NCBI RefSeq assembly: GCF_028561755.1
Contig: NZ_JAQQTD010000001.1
Location: 248,001-312,000 of the forward strand
Source: Altibacter sp. HG106
Lineage (GTDB): Bacteria > Bacteroidota > Bacteroidia > Flavobacteriales > Flavobacteriaceae
Reading direction: 5' to 3'
Length of the DNA stretch: 64,000 nt
Part shown: positions 33,057 through 41,664 of the stretch, piece by piece
Position numbering within the stretch: position 1 is the first letter of the stretch
Layout: each line of letters opens with the position of its first letter
Translations under genes and position numbers: made by a program
Notes under the pieces: generated by a model
The model's input: only the letters and a program-made list of their open reading frames with translations
What the model was told of the DNA's origin: nothing
Databases searched by the model: none

Positions 33057-34193
33057 ATGCATAAAATTGTGAACATACTGCTCGCACTCATGGTGGTATT
33101 CGCCTGTAGAAATACTGAGAAGCAGCCATCGGTAGTAGCCGGTGAAACAACTTCACTCCAATTAAACTACGCCAATGGGTTTACCTTACAAGACCATGGC
33201 CGATATAGTAGTATCACCATTACTCGACCCTGGCCGGGAGCGGAGAAAAGATTTACCTATGCTTTGGTTCCCGAAGGCGAAGCGCATCCTGAAGGAACAT
33301 TCGATGCGATCGTAACAACTCCAATACACACCATTGTGGTCACCTCTACAACGCACATTCCCTCCTTAGAAATGCTGGGCGTGGAAGAACGTTTAGTAGG
33401 TTTTCCCAACCTACGCTATATTTCTTCGGAAAAAACACGCGAACGTATCGATGCGGGAAAGGTTAAAGAACTAGGTAAAAACGAAGCCCTCAATACCGAA
33501 CTGATTATTGACCTCTCGCCTGAAGCCGTCGTTACGTTCGCGGTGGAAGGAGATAATAAAACTGTTCAGACCCTTGAAAGAACCGGTATTCCTGTGTTGT
33601 ATAACGCCGACTGGACCGAAACACACCCTCTGGGCAAAGCGGAATGGATCAAGTTTTTTGGGGTCCTCTTCGGAAAAGAACAACAAGCAGACAGTATTTT
33701 TAAAACGATTGAAGCCAACTACCTGGAAGCCAAAAAGCTTGCTGAAACCGCCGCTAAGAAACCAACGGTGTTAAGTGGTGCCATGTATAAAGACGTATGG
33801 TACCTCCCACAGGGAGATAGTTGGGCCGCCCAATTTATTGCCGATGCTCAAGGAGCGTACCTGTGGGCCGACACCGAAGGAACTGGAAGCGCTTCCCTCA
33901 ATATAGAATCGGTACTCGAGAAAGGACGTACCGCCGACGTCTGGATTGGTCCCGCTCAATTTACCAGCTTCCAACAATTGCGAGAGGCCCATTCCGTATA
34001 CGAACAGTTTGAAGCCTTTCAAAATAAAAAAGTCTTCAGTTTCACCAATAGAAAAGGAGCGACTGGAGGAGTACTCTATTATGAACTCGCGCCCAATCGA
34101 CCTGATTGGGTACTGCAAGACATCATCAAGATATTACACCCAGAGCTTCTACCCAATCATACCTTTCAATTTTTTACGCCTTTGGAGCCATGA
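33057..34193 (+). CDS. btuF: Cobalamin-type ABC transporter substrate-binding lipoprotein
   Basis: About 378 residues. Signal peptide and lipobox MVVFACRN (lipidated Cys), then a class III binding fold: TTPIHTIVVTSTTHIPSLEM, VEERLVGFPNLRYI, a long linking helix near EQQADSIFKTIEANYLEAKK, and the C-terminal lobe ending VLQDIIKILHPELLP. It is about 100 residues longer than E. coli BtuF, as in other Bacteroidota. It should deliver B12 (or another corrinoid or metal complex) to BtuCD. Its stop overlaps the permease ATG (ATGA). Confidence 0.9.
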   Translation: MHKIVNILLALMVVFACRNTEKQPSVVAGETTSLQLNYANGFTLQDHGRYSSITITRPWPGAEKRFTYALVPEGEAHPEGTFDAIVTTPIHTIVVTSTTHIPSLEMLGVEERLVGFPNLRYISSEKTRERIDAGKVKELGKNEALNTELIIDLSPEAVVTFAVEGDNKTVQTLERTGIPVLYNADWTETHPLGKAEWIKFFGVLFGKEQQADSIFKTIEANYLEAKKLAETAAKKPTVLSGAMYKDVWYLPQGDSWAAQFIADAQGAYLWADTEGTGSASLNIESVLEKGRTADVWIGPAQFTSFQQLREAHSVYEQFEAFQNKKVFSFTNRKGATGGVLYYELAPNRPDWVLQDIIKILHPELLPNHTFQFFTPLEP

Positions 34194-35221
34194 CCACCGC
34201 CTCCTCTTTCAAAAAACATTTTCTTCTGTTAGGAATATTGACAGTCGCAGCCTTGTTCTTGAATATTTCTTTGGGCTCCGTGGGCATTCCATTAGATGCT
34301 ATTGCGGACGTACTCCTGGGAGGCGACTCGATTAAAGAGAGTTGGCAGTTTATTATTACCCAATACCGCCTTCCCAAAGCGATTACTGCCATGCTTTGCG
34401 GAAGTGGTCTGGCAGTAGCAGGACTGCTGATGCAAACCTTGTTTAGGAATCCATTAGCCGGCCCCTTTGTGCTGGGTCTCAGCAGCGGAGCTAGCCTTGG
34501 CGTTGCGTTACTCATCTTAGGAGCGGGGATTGCCGGTGGTTTTTTAGGAACCGCGCTGGTGAACCCTTGGAGTTTAGTGGGGGCGTCTGCCCTGGGAAGT
34601 TTTTTGGTGCTCTTGGCTGTGGTAGTGGTGACGCTTCGAGTGAAGGATACGATGGCGATTTTGATCATCGGACTCATGTTTGGGAGTGTGACGAGTGCGG
34701 TAGTAGCCGTTCTCAGCTATTTTAGCAATGCCGAATTATTACAGAAGTATATTTTTTGGAGCTTCGGAAGCCTGGGCAATGTGTCTTGGGAAGGAATTGG
34801 TATCTTGGCAGCTTGCTGCATGACTGGAATGCTTTGGGCGATAGGTAAAAGCAAATCACTTAATGCCTTACTATTGGGCGAAAACTATGCAAAAAGTATG
34901 GGCGTTCATTTGAAAAAAAACCTGCTCATCCTCGTTGTCATCACCAGCCTCTTGGCCGGAAGTATTACCGCATTTGCCGGCCCCATTGCCTTTGTTGGCT
35001 TGGCCGTACCACATCTCACCAGGCAATTCTTTAAAACCTCAAACCACCTCATCTTACTTCCGGCTGTTATGCTCTTTGGAAGTATTTTAATGCTGCTTTG
35101 TGATACCGTAGCGCAATGGCCTTACAGTGAATGGACACTCCCTATCAATGCCATTACCTCGCTATTAGGAGCTCCCGTGGTTATTTGGTTACTAGTACGA
35201 AAAAAACGACTACTCTTTTAA
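34190..35221 (+). CDS. btuC: FecCD-type ABC transporter permease (BtuC)
   Basis: A 343-residue inner-membrane protein with about ten helices. Family marks: YRLPKAITAMLCGSGLAVAG, LMQTLFRNPLAGPFVLGLSS (the typical QTLFRNPLA), GASLGVALLI, and FAGPIAFVGLAVPHLTRQFF. The ATG at 34190 overlaps the btuF stop, and the stop overlaps the btuD ATG by one base. The family also covers siderophore and heme permeases; the B12 assignment rests on the riboswitch neighbour. Confidence 0.92.
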   Translation: MTTASSFKKHFLLLGILTVAALFLNISLGSVGIPLDAIADVLLGGDSIKESWQFIITQYRLPKAITAMLCGSGLAVAGLLMQTLFRNPLAGPFVLGLSSGASLGVALLILGAGIAGGFLGTALVNPWSLVGASALGSFLVLLAVVVVTLRVKDTMAILIIGLMFGSVTSAVVAVLSYFSNAELLQKYIFWSFGSLGNVSWEGIGILAACCMTGMLWAIGKSKSLNALLLGENYAKSMGVHLKKNLLILVVITSLLAGSITAFAGPIAFVGLAVPHLTRQFFKTSNHLILLPAVMLFGSILMLLCDTVAQWPYSEWTLPINAITSLLGAPVVIWLLVRKKRLLF

Positions 35222-36015
35222 TGGCTAAGAAAACCGCACATAGCACCTTACAAATACGCGATCTCTCGGCGGGTTATGAGCAACGAAAGAAAACACATGT
35301 CGTTGTACATGATCTCAATTTTGAATGTTCCACCCATGAGTTACTAGCCATTGTGGGTGCAAATGGAATTGGGAAGTCTACAGTGCTACGAACCATAGCA
35401 GGAATGCAACCCTCGTTGGCTGGAGACATTTCCCTCATGGGTGCGCCCATGGCCCAAATGAATTCGTTGGAAATTGCTTCCAACATCAGTGTGGTGCTTA
35501 CCGAGCCTCCCGCGTCCAAAAATTTATATGTTTCAGAACTCATTGCCTTAGGAAGACAACCCTATACTAACTGGATGGGTCGTTTAACTGAAGAAGACCA
35601 TCACGCTGTGCAACACGCCATGGAGCAGACGGAAACCACTCAATTGGCGCAGCGAAAATGTTTCGAATTGAGTGACGGGCAAATGCAACGTGTATTTCTG
35701 GCCCGTGCCCTGGCACAGGATACGCCAGTGATCATTTTAGACGAACCCACCACCCATCTAGACATGTACCATCAAGCCTATGTGTTTAAATTACTGAAAC
35801 GACTCACTTCGGAAATAGGAAAAACCATCCTATTTGCTACGCACGATATCAATCTGGCCATTCAGCTTTGCGATAAAATGTTGGTCTTAACGCCCGATGC
35901 CTATCATTTCGACACGCCTTGCCGACTCATAGAGCAGCGATGTTTTGACACCTTGTTTCCCAAAGACACCATTCACTTTGATACAAAAACGGGGCGTTTT
36001 ACCATGAAGAATTGA
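35221..36015 (+). CDS. btuD: ABC transporter ATPase (BtuD)
   Basis: A 264-residue ATPase. Walker A ANGIGKST, Q-loop near SVVLTEPPASKNLYV, signature LSDGQMQRVFLARAL (LSDGQ instead of LSGGQ), Walker B VIILDEPTTHLD and H-loop ILFATHDINLA. It energises uptake by BtuFC across the inner membrane. Start shares its A with the btuC stop codon. The LSDGQ change is common in this subgroup. Confidence 0.92.
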   Translation: MAKKTAHSTLQIRDLSAGYEQRKKTHVVVHDLNFECSTHELLAIVGANGIGKSTVLRTIAGMQPSLAGDISLMGAPMAQMNSLEIASNISVVLTEPPASKNLYVSELIALGRQPYTNWMGRLTEEDHHAVQHAMEQTETTQLAQRKCFELSDGQMQRVFLARALAQDTPVIILDEPTTHLDMYHQAYVFKLLKRLTSEIGKTILFATHDINLAIQLCDKMLVLTPDAYHFDTPCRLIEQRCFDTLFPKDTIHFDTKTGRFTMKN

Positions 36016-36016
36016 T

Positions 36017-36024
36017 TATCTTTG
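36017..36024 (+). promoter_or_regulatory. -7 element TATCTTTG upstream of rmuC
   Basis: Exact TAnnTTTG just after the btuD stop, 36 bp before the rmuC ATG. No TTG in the -33 window. Confidence 0.45.
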
Positions 36025-36059
36025 AAAGGATACAACGTCCCTGAAATCGAACGAAATTT

Positions 36060-37376
36060 ATGAGCGAACCCATTCTTTTTATTGTCATTGGTGTGTTGTG
36101 CGTTTTGGCAGGTGCCTTTGTGGGAAATCTGTTAGCGCGTGTGAAAGTGAAGGAACAGACCGGAAAACTGGAAGAGCGCATTGACCAATTTCGGCATCAG
36201 GAAGAGCGACTGCACGAACGACTGGAAAGTATTCATCAGGAACGGGAAGATATCAGAAAAGAGAAAGAATTTCTCAATAGCGAATTGATTCGCAGGAACG
36301 CCGACTTTGAAAATCTTCAGCAGAAAAACCGCGAACAAAAAGAAGAAGTCGAGAAGTTGCAGGAAAAATTCAGTAAAGAGTTTGAAAATCTGGCCAATAA
36401 GATCCTGGACGAAAAGTCACATAAATTCACCAAACAGAATAAGGAGAGTTTAGAGATACTGCTAAATCCCCTTCAAGAAAAGATCAAAACCTTTGAAAAA
36501 CGAGTTGAAGAAACCAACAAAGAAAGTTTAGGGCGGCACAGCGAATTACGACAACAAATTAAAACGCTCGCCGAGCTCAATCAACAAATGAGCAAGGATG
36601 CCGACAATCTTACCAAAGCCCTGAAAGGGGATAGTAAGATGCAAGGAAATTGGGGTGAGTTGATCTTAACGAGAATACTCGAAAAATCAGGTCTGGAAAA
36701 AGATCGCGAGTACACCCTTCAGGATAGCCACAACAATGCCGAAGGCAAACGGTTGCAAACTGATGTCCTGATTCATCTTCCGGATGGTAAAAAAATGATC
36801 GTAGATAGCAAAGTATCTTTAGTCGATTTTGAACGCTACGTGGCGTCTGAAGATCCCGAAGACAAACAACGGTACCTCAAACAACACATCGCCTCCATCA
36901 AGCGTCATGTAGATCAGCTTAGCACCAAGAATTACCATTATTTGATTGATGAAAGCCCCGATACAGTGTTTATGTTTATTCCTATTGAGCCTGCGTTTGC
37001 GGTGGCTTCGGCCCACGAACCTAACCTCTATGAAATCGCCTTCGGAAAGCAGGTCATCATAGTGACGCCTTCTACCCTGTTGGCGGCACTTCGTTTGGTG
37101 GATAATCTCTGGCAGAATGATCGGCAGAAACAGAATGCCATGGAAATTGCAACACAAGCCGGAGCTTTATACGACAGTTTTACGAATTTAACGGATGAGT
37201 TGATCAAGATCGGAAAGCAGATCGGCACCGTTCAAAATAGCTATGAAGGCGCTATGAAAAAATTGACCGGACGCGGGAATTTAATTCGTCGTGTCGAGAA
37301 ACTGAAAAAACTGGGAGCAAAAGCGAGTAAGGCGATTGATGATAAACTTTTAAAACGCGCTGAAGAAGACGAGTAA
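36060..37376 (+). CDS. rmuC: DNA recombination protein RmuC
   Basis: A 438-residue protein. It has an N-terminal membrane anchor (FIVIGVLCVLAGAFVGNLLA) and a long coiled coil of about 130 residues (KLEERIDQFRHQEERLHERL onward). The RmuC nuclease-like domain holds MQGNWGELILTRILEKSGLE, LQTDVLIHLPDGKKMIVDSK, YHYLIDESPDTVFMFIPIEP and TPSTLLAALRLVDNLWQ. RmuC limits inversion at short inverted repeats in E. coli; the fold belongs to the PD-(D/E)xK nucleases. Complete length. Confidence 0.95.
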   Translation: MSEPILFIVIGVLCVLAGAFVGNLLARVKVKEQTGKLEERIDQFRHQEERLHERLESIHQEREDIRKEKEFLNSELIRRNADFENLQQKNREQKEEVEKLQEKFSKEFENLANKILDEKSHKFTKQNKESLEILLNPLQEKIKTFEKRVEETNKESLGRHSELRQQIKTLAELNQQMSKDADNLTKALKGDSKMQGNWGELILTRILEKSGLEKDREYTLQDSHNNAEGKRLQTDVLIHLPDGKKMIVDSKVSLVDFERYVASEDPEDKQRYLKQHIASIKRHVDQLSTKNYHYLIDESPDTVFMFIPIEPAFAVASAHEPNLYEIAFGKQVIIVTPSTLLAALRLVDNLWQNDRQKQNAMEIATQAGALYDSFTNLTDELIKIGKQIGTVQNSYEGAMKKLTGRGNLIRRVEKLKKLGAKASKAIDDKLLKRAEEDE

Positions 37377-37397
37377 TCAGCATTGACAATTATAGGT

Positions 37398-37766
37398 ATG
37401 AAAAAAGTTCTTTTTATTATTTTGGGAAGCCTGCTCGCCATCTATCTCATTTACTTCGCGGTTGTAGCGACCATACCGTATAGTGAAGGGACGCGCGCCG
37501 GTGAGTTGATCAAATTCAGTCATAAGGGAGTACTGGTAAAAACCTGGGAGGGAGAGATCAGTCAGGGAATTAGTGGTGCCCAGATCTTTTCATTCTCGGT
37601 ACTGAAGAACAAAGAAGAGGTCATTCAAAAGCTTCAGGAATATCAAGGACATTACGTTAAGGTTACCTACGTAGAACGTTTTGACACGTTCTTCTTCTGG
37701 GGCGATACCAAATATTTTATTACCGAAGTTTCCAAAGAGCAATCTCCCCACTTCAACCGTCAATAA
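37398..37766 (+). CDS. Small membrane-anchored protein of unknown function
   Basis: 122 residues. One N-terminal membrane helix (KVLFIILGSLLAIYLIYFAV), then a beta-rich domain: YSEGTRAGELIKFSHKGVLV, KTWEGEISQG, FSVLKNKEEVIQKLQEYQGH and YVKVTYVERFDTFFFWGDTK. Orthologues in flavobacteria are sometimes mislabelled 6-phosphogluconate dehydrogenase; nothing here supports that. It follows rmuC by 21 nt and is probably co-transcribed. Confidence 0.78.
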   Translation: MKKVLFIILGSLLAIYLIYFAVVATIPYSEGTRAGELIKFSHKGVLVKTWEGEISQGISGAQIFSFSVLKNKEEVIQKLQEYQGHYVKVTYVERFDTFFFWGDTKYFITEVSKEQSPHFNRQ

Positions 37767-37802
37767 AAAAATCTCCGAAAACAAGTTCCGGAGATATTAT
37801 TA
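37765..37802. terminator. Terminator between the small membrane protein and carB
   Basis: ATCTCCG (37771-37777) pairs with CGGAGAT (37789-37795). A-run before and T-rich after, between convergent genes. Confidence 0.75.
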
Positions 37803-37823
37803 TAGATAGATTTCAGCAGTTCG

Positions 37824-40676
37824 TTACTTACTCAAATACATTCTGCGACGTGAGTACAACTCGTAAAATTCGTCGTCTTTCAAACTTTCAATGAATAAGA
37901 TGCTTTCTCCGGTACTCTTCATTTCAGGTCCCAATTGACGGTTAACGTTCGGAAACTTATTAAAACTAAACACCGGTTGTTTGATCGCGTAGCCATCTAA
38001 CTGTGGTTCAAAGGTAAAATCTTTGATCTTCTTTTCCCCCAGCATAATTTTAGTCGCGTAATTCACATAGGGTTCACCATAGGCTTTCGCGATGAAAGGA
38101 ACGGTTCGTGACGCACGCGGATTGGCTTCGATAATATACACATGGTCATCCTTGATCGCGAATTGAATATTGATCAATCCCACCGTATTGAGCGCCAAAG
38201 CGATCTTCTTGGTATGGTCTTTTATTTGCTGAAGCACCAGATCGCCTAAATTAAACGGAGGCAATAAGGCATTCGAATCACCCGAATGCACGCCACAAGG
38301 TTCGATGTGCTCCATAATTCCGATGATATAGACATCTTCACCATCGCAAATCGCATCGGCTTCTGCTTCAATAGCACCGTCTAAATAGTGGTCTAACAGT
38401 AATTTGTTATTCGGAATTTTCCGCAGTAAATCGACCACATGCGCCTCCAATTCTTGTTTGTTGATCACAATTTTCATTCCTTGTCCGCCCAACACATACG
38501 AAGGACGAATCAGTAAAGGGAAGTCTAAGGTATCGGCTAAGGCCAGCGCTTCTTCGGTGGTTTCCGCCGTTCCAAAGCGAGGGTAGGGAATATTATTATC
38601 TTTCAGCAGGGTTGAGAAACTTCCACGATCTTCCGCCAAATCCAGGGCTTGATAGCTGGTTCCCATAATCTTGATTCCGTAGCGATCTAACTTCTCGGCC
38701 AATTTCAAGGCTGTTTGACCTCCTAATTGTACGATGACGCCCACCGGATTCTCGTGGCGAATGATGTCGTAGATGTGTTCCCAGAAGACCGGTTCGAAGT
38801 AGAGCTTGTCGGCGACATCAAAATCGGTTGAAACGGTCTCCGGATTACAGTTGATCATGATGGTTTCGTAATCACATTCCGCGGCAGCCAGAACCCCGTG
38901 CACACAACAGTAATCAAACTCGATTCCCTGCCCAATACGATTGGGGCCTGAACCCAATACGATGATCTTTTTCTTATCGGTCACCGGACTATCATTCGCA
39001 ACCAACCGCTGGCCATCGGCCGTTTCCATTTCATTCTCAAAGGTGGAATAATAGTATGGGGTTTGTGCGACGAATTCGGCTGCGCAGGTATCTACCAGCT
39101 TGTACACACGTTGAATATTGAGCTCTTCGCGTTTTTTGTAGACTTCGCTTTCTAAACAAGACAGCATGTGCGCAATTTGGCGGTCACCATATCCTTTTTG
39201 CTTTGCCTCAAGCAGTAACTCTCTAGGTAAGGTGTCTAAGCTATGTTTTGAAATTTCCTTTTCCAACAAATACAGTTCTTCGTATTGTCTCAAGAACCAC
39301 ATATCTATCTTGGTGATTTCGTGGATTCTGCTTAGCGGAATTCCCAGTTGAATGGCGTCGTAGATCACAAACACCCGATCCCAACTGGCATTTCTAAGCT
39401 TGTCGAGAATTTGTTCGTAGTCGGTGTAGCTCTTACCATCGGCTCCCAGACCGTTTCGCTTGATCTCTAACGACTGGGTTGCTTTGTGTAACGCTTCCTG
39501 AAAAGAGCGACCGATTCCCATCACTTCTCCTACCGACTTCATTTGCGGACCGAGAATTCGATTGGAACCTTCGAACTTGTCGAAGTTCCAACGCGGAATC
39601 TTAACGATCACATAATCTAAGGTCGGTTCAAATAAGGCCGAAGTAGTTTTCGTAATTTGATTGTCGAGTTCGTCTAGCGTATATCCAAGAGCCAGTTTTG
39701 CGGCAATTTTTGCGATAGGATACCCAGTTGCCTTCGAGGCCAATGCCGACGAACGCGAGACACGAGGGTTGATCTCGATCGCGATGATGTCTTCTTTCTC
39801 ATCGGGGCTTACGGCAAACTGTACGTTACATCCTCCCGCAAAATCGCCAATATTGCGCATCATTTTGATCGCCATGTCACGCATCCGCTGGAACGCGGTA
39901 TCGCTCAATGTCATCGCAGGGGCCACCGTAATGGAGTCTCCGGTATGGATCCCCATGGGGTCCATATTTTCTACCGTACAGATGATCACCACATTGTTAT
40001 TCTTATCGCGCAGTAGCTCTAACTCATATTCTTTCCATCCTTGTAAGGCCTTATCGATAAGTACCTCGTGGATGGGCGACACCTCTAGTCCGTGTGACAA
40101 GGCCGCTTCAAATTCGTCTTCGGTTTCTACCAAGGCCGCTCCTGCTCCACCCAGGGTAAAGGAAGCACGGATGAGAAGCGGAAGTCCAAATTCCTGCGCG
40201 ATTTCTTTTCCTTGCAGTAACGATTTTGCCGTTTTTGCCGGGGCCACCGGCACACCGATCTCTCGCATCAACTCTTTGAACTGATCGCGGTCTTCGGTGA
40301 TATTGATCGCGCTGATGTCTACCCCTATCAGTTTTACATTAAAGTCTTTCCAGATCCCCTTTTCGTCTGCTTCAATACACAAGTTCAAAGCCGTTTGTCC
40401 TCCCATGGTAGGCAAGACCGCATCAATTTGCGGATGTTCCTTTAGGATCTTTACAATTGATTTGGTTGTAAGTGGCAACAGGTACACATGATCGGCCATA
40501 GAAGGGTCGGTCATGATGGTTGCCGGATTCGAATTGATGAGAATGGTTTCAATACCGTCTTCTCTAAGTGATCGTAGCGATTGCGACCCAGAATAGTCGA
40601 ATTCACAAGCCTGTCCGATCACAATAGGACCGGATCCGATGATTAAAACCGATTTGATAGACTTATTTTTTGGCAT
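37824..40676 (-). CDS. carB: Carbamoyl-phosphate synthase large subunit lacking the MGS domain
   Basis: A 950-residue enzyme that makes carbamoyl phosphate for pyrimidine and arginine synthesis. Both ATP-grasp halves are present: first half VLIIGSGPIVIGQACEFDYS and VQFAVSPDEKEDIIAIEINP; second half VLGSGPNRIGQGIEFDYCCV and INIQFAIKDDHVYIIEANPR. It stops soon after LGPEMKSTGESILF, at SRRRMYLSK. The C-terminal MGS-like allosteric domain of about 130 residues found in E. coli CarB (1073 residues), which binds UMP, IMP and ornithine, is therefore missing. carA is not adjacent. Confidence 0.96.
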   Translation of the reverse strand: MPKNKSIKSVLIIGSGPIVIGQACEFDYSGSQSLRSLREDGIETILINSNPATIMTDPSMADHVYLLPLTTKSIVKILKEHPQIDAVLPTMGGQTALNLCIEADEKGIWKDFNVKLIGVDISAINITEDRDQFKELMREIGVPVAPAKTAKSLLQGKEIAQEFGLPLLIRASFTLGGAGAALVETEDEFEAALSHGLEVSPIHEVLIDKALQGWKEYELELLRDKNNNVVIICTVENMDPMGIHTGDSITVAPAMTLSDTAFQRMRDMAIKMMRNIGDFAGGCNVQFAVSPDEKEDIIAIEINPRVSRSSALASKATGYPIAKIAAKLALGYTLDELDNQITKTTSALFEPTLDYVIVKIPRWNFDKFEGSNRILGPQMKSVGEVMGIGRSFQEALHKATQSLEIKRNGLGADGKSYTDYEQILDKLRNASWDRVFVIYDAIQLGIPLSRIHEITKIDMWFLRQYEELYLLEKEISKHSLDTLPRELLLEAKQKGYGDRQIAHMLSCLESEVYKKREELNIQRVYKLVDTCAAEFVAQTPYYYSTFENEMETADGQRLVANDSPVTDKKKIIVLGSGPNRIGQGIEFDYCCVHGVLAAAECDYETIMINCNPETVSTDFDVADKLYFEPVFWEHIYDIIRHENPVGVIVQLGGQTALKLAEKLDRYGIKIMGTSYQALDLAEDRGSFSTLLKDNNIPYPRFGTAETTEEALALADTLDFPLLIRPSYVLGGQGMKIVINKQELEAHVVDLLRKIPNNKLLLDHYLDGAIEAEADAICDGEDVYIIGIMEHIEPCGVHSGDSNALLPPFNLGDLVLQQIKDHTKKIALALNTVGLINIQFAIKDDHVYIIEANPRASRTVPFIAKAYGEPYVNYATKIMLGEKKIKDFTFEPQLDGYAIKQPVFSFNKFPNVNRQLGPEMKSTGESILFIESLKDDEFYELYSRRRMYLSK

Positions 40677-40723
40677 GTTGTAAGGGTATTTTCGGTTCGG
40701 TAAAATTACAATGCGTGAGGGTA

Positions 40724-40760
40724 TAAAAAAAAGGTGTTGCTTGTAAACAACACCTTTTTT
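40724..40760. terminator. Bidirectional terminator between rpmH and carB
   Basis: An AAGGTGTTG stem (from 40731) pairs with CAACACCTT (40748-40756) around a short loop, with A-run on one side and T-run on the other. It separates rpmH from carB on the minus strand. Confidence 0.85.
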
Positions 40761-40778
40761 ATTTATGATTTATCAACA

Positions 40779-40937
40779 TTATTTTTTGTGACGTGTTTCA
40801 GAAGAGACACTCAATTTCTTTCTCCCTTTCTTGCGACGGGCAGCCAATACTTTTCTTCCGTTTACGGAAGCCATACGCTCTCTAAAACCGTGTTTGTTTC
40901 TTCTCTTTCTCTTAGATGGCTGAAATGTTCTTTTCAT
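40779..40937 (-). CDS. rpmH: 50S ribosomal protein bL34
   Basis: A 52-residue highly basic ribosomal protein, too short for most gene finders' default cut-offs. It opens [20 protein letters not shown], then [20 protein letters not shown] and [12 protein letters not shown]. The first 44 residues are the standard bL34; an eight-residue C-terminal tail is typical of Bacteroidota. It has its own promoter (40999-41029) and terminator. No dnaA or rnpA is adjacent, unlike in many bacteria. Confidence 0.96.
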   Translation of the reverse strand: MKRTFQPSKRKRRNKHGFRERMASVNGRKVLAARRKKGRKKLSVSSETRHKK

Positions 40938-40998
40938 CGTATCTTATGTTTTCTTCTGAAAAATTCTGTTCGTAAAGACCTTTCGTAAAAGTCGGGTG

Positions 40999-41029
40999 CA
41001 AATATACAATGATTTTTTACTTTCCCAAA
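40999..41029 (-). promoter_or_regulatory. Promoter of rpmH
   Basis: On the minus strand TTTG (41029-41026) and TATATTTG (41006-40999) with a 19-bp spacer, 61 bp before the ATG. Confidence 0.7.
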
Positions 41030-41062
41030 CGCAAAACACAAAAAAATCTTGATAGATTTTCA

Positions 41063-41070
41063 TACCTTTG
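41063..41070 (+). promoter_or_regulatory. -7 element TACCTTTG upstream of the TPR membrane protein
   Basis: Exact TAnnTTTG 24 bp before the ATG at 41095. No -33 TTG at the right distance. Confidence 0.45.
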
Positions 41071-41094
41071 CTGCCTTCAAATAAAGCACCTATC

Positions 41095-41664
41095 ATGTTC
41101 CATAAAAACATCAAATTATTCTTTGCAGCGGTAGCAATCGGACTCGCAGTGTGGCAATTCTTCGAAGGAAATATCGGCAACGGTATCATGTACGTTCTGC
41201 TCGCGGGAATTTTTATCTTTCTGTACTTCAAAAATGAGATCATCTTATTGGCCTTTCTCCGTCTTCGGAAACAGGATTTCCCTGGAGCCAAAAAATGGTT
41301 GGACAAGATCAAAAATCCAGAAGCTTCCTTAGTGCGGAAACAACAGGGGTACTATAATTACCTCAACGGACTCATGGTGTCGCAGTCTAATATGAACGAG
41401 GCTGAAAAATATTTCAAGAAAGCGGTAAGTTTAGGGCTGAACATGGATACCGACCTCGCCATGGCAAAACTGAATCTCGCAGGTATTGCAATGACCAAGA
41501 ATCGCAAACGCGAGGCGGAAATGCTTTTGGCGGATGCTAAAAAGTTAGACAAGCACAATATGCTCGACGATCAAATTAAAATGATGAAACAGCAAATGAA
41601 GCGCGCTGGGGTACCACGCCAACAATTTGGCGGTGGTCGAGGAGGTCGCCGAGGACGACGGTAA
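41095..41664 (+). CDS. Membrane protein with TPR-like region
   Basis: 189 residues. Two N-terminal membrane helices (LFFAAVAIGLAVWQFF and GIMYVLLAGIFIFLYF), then a TPR-like helical region (YLNGLMVSQSNMNEAEKYFK, KAVSLGLNMDTDLAMAKLNL). The tail is rich in Gly and Arg (QQFGGGRGGRRGRR). The ATG at 41095 is used rather than an in-frame start inside the -7 element. Common in flavobacteria; function unknown. Confidence 0.82.
   Translation: MFHKNIKLFFAAVAIGLAVWQFFEGNIGNGIMYVLLAGIFIFLYFKNEIILLAFLRLRKQDFPGAKKWLDKIKNPEASLVRKQQGYYNYLNGLMVSQSNMNEAEKYFKKAVSLGLNMDTDLAMAKLNLAGIAMTKNRKREAEMLLADAKKLDKHNMLDDQIKMMKQQMKRAGVPRQQFGGGRGGRRGRR

Noticed and set aside
37398-37766. 6-phosphogluconate dehydrogenase for the small gene after rmuC
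   Set aside because: 122 residues with a membrane anchor and no NADP-binding motif.
40734-40988. Plus-strand frame over the rpmH region
   Set aside because: It is the shadow of the 52-residue bL34 gene on the minus strand, which is a clear match.
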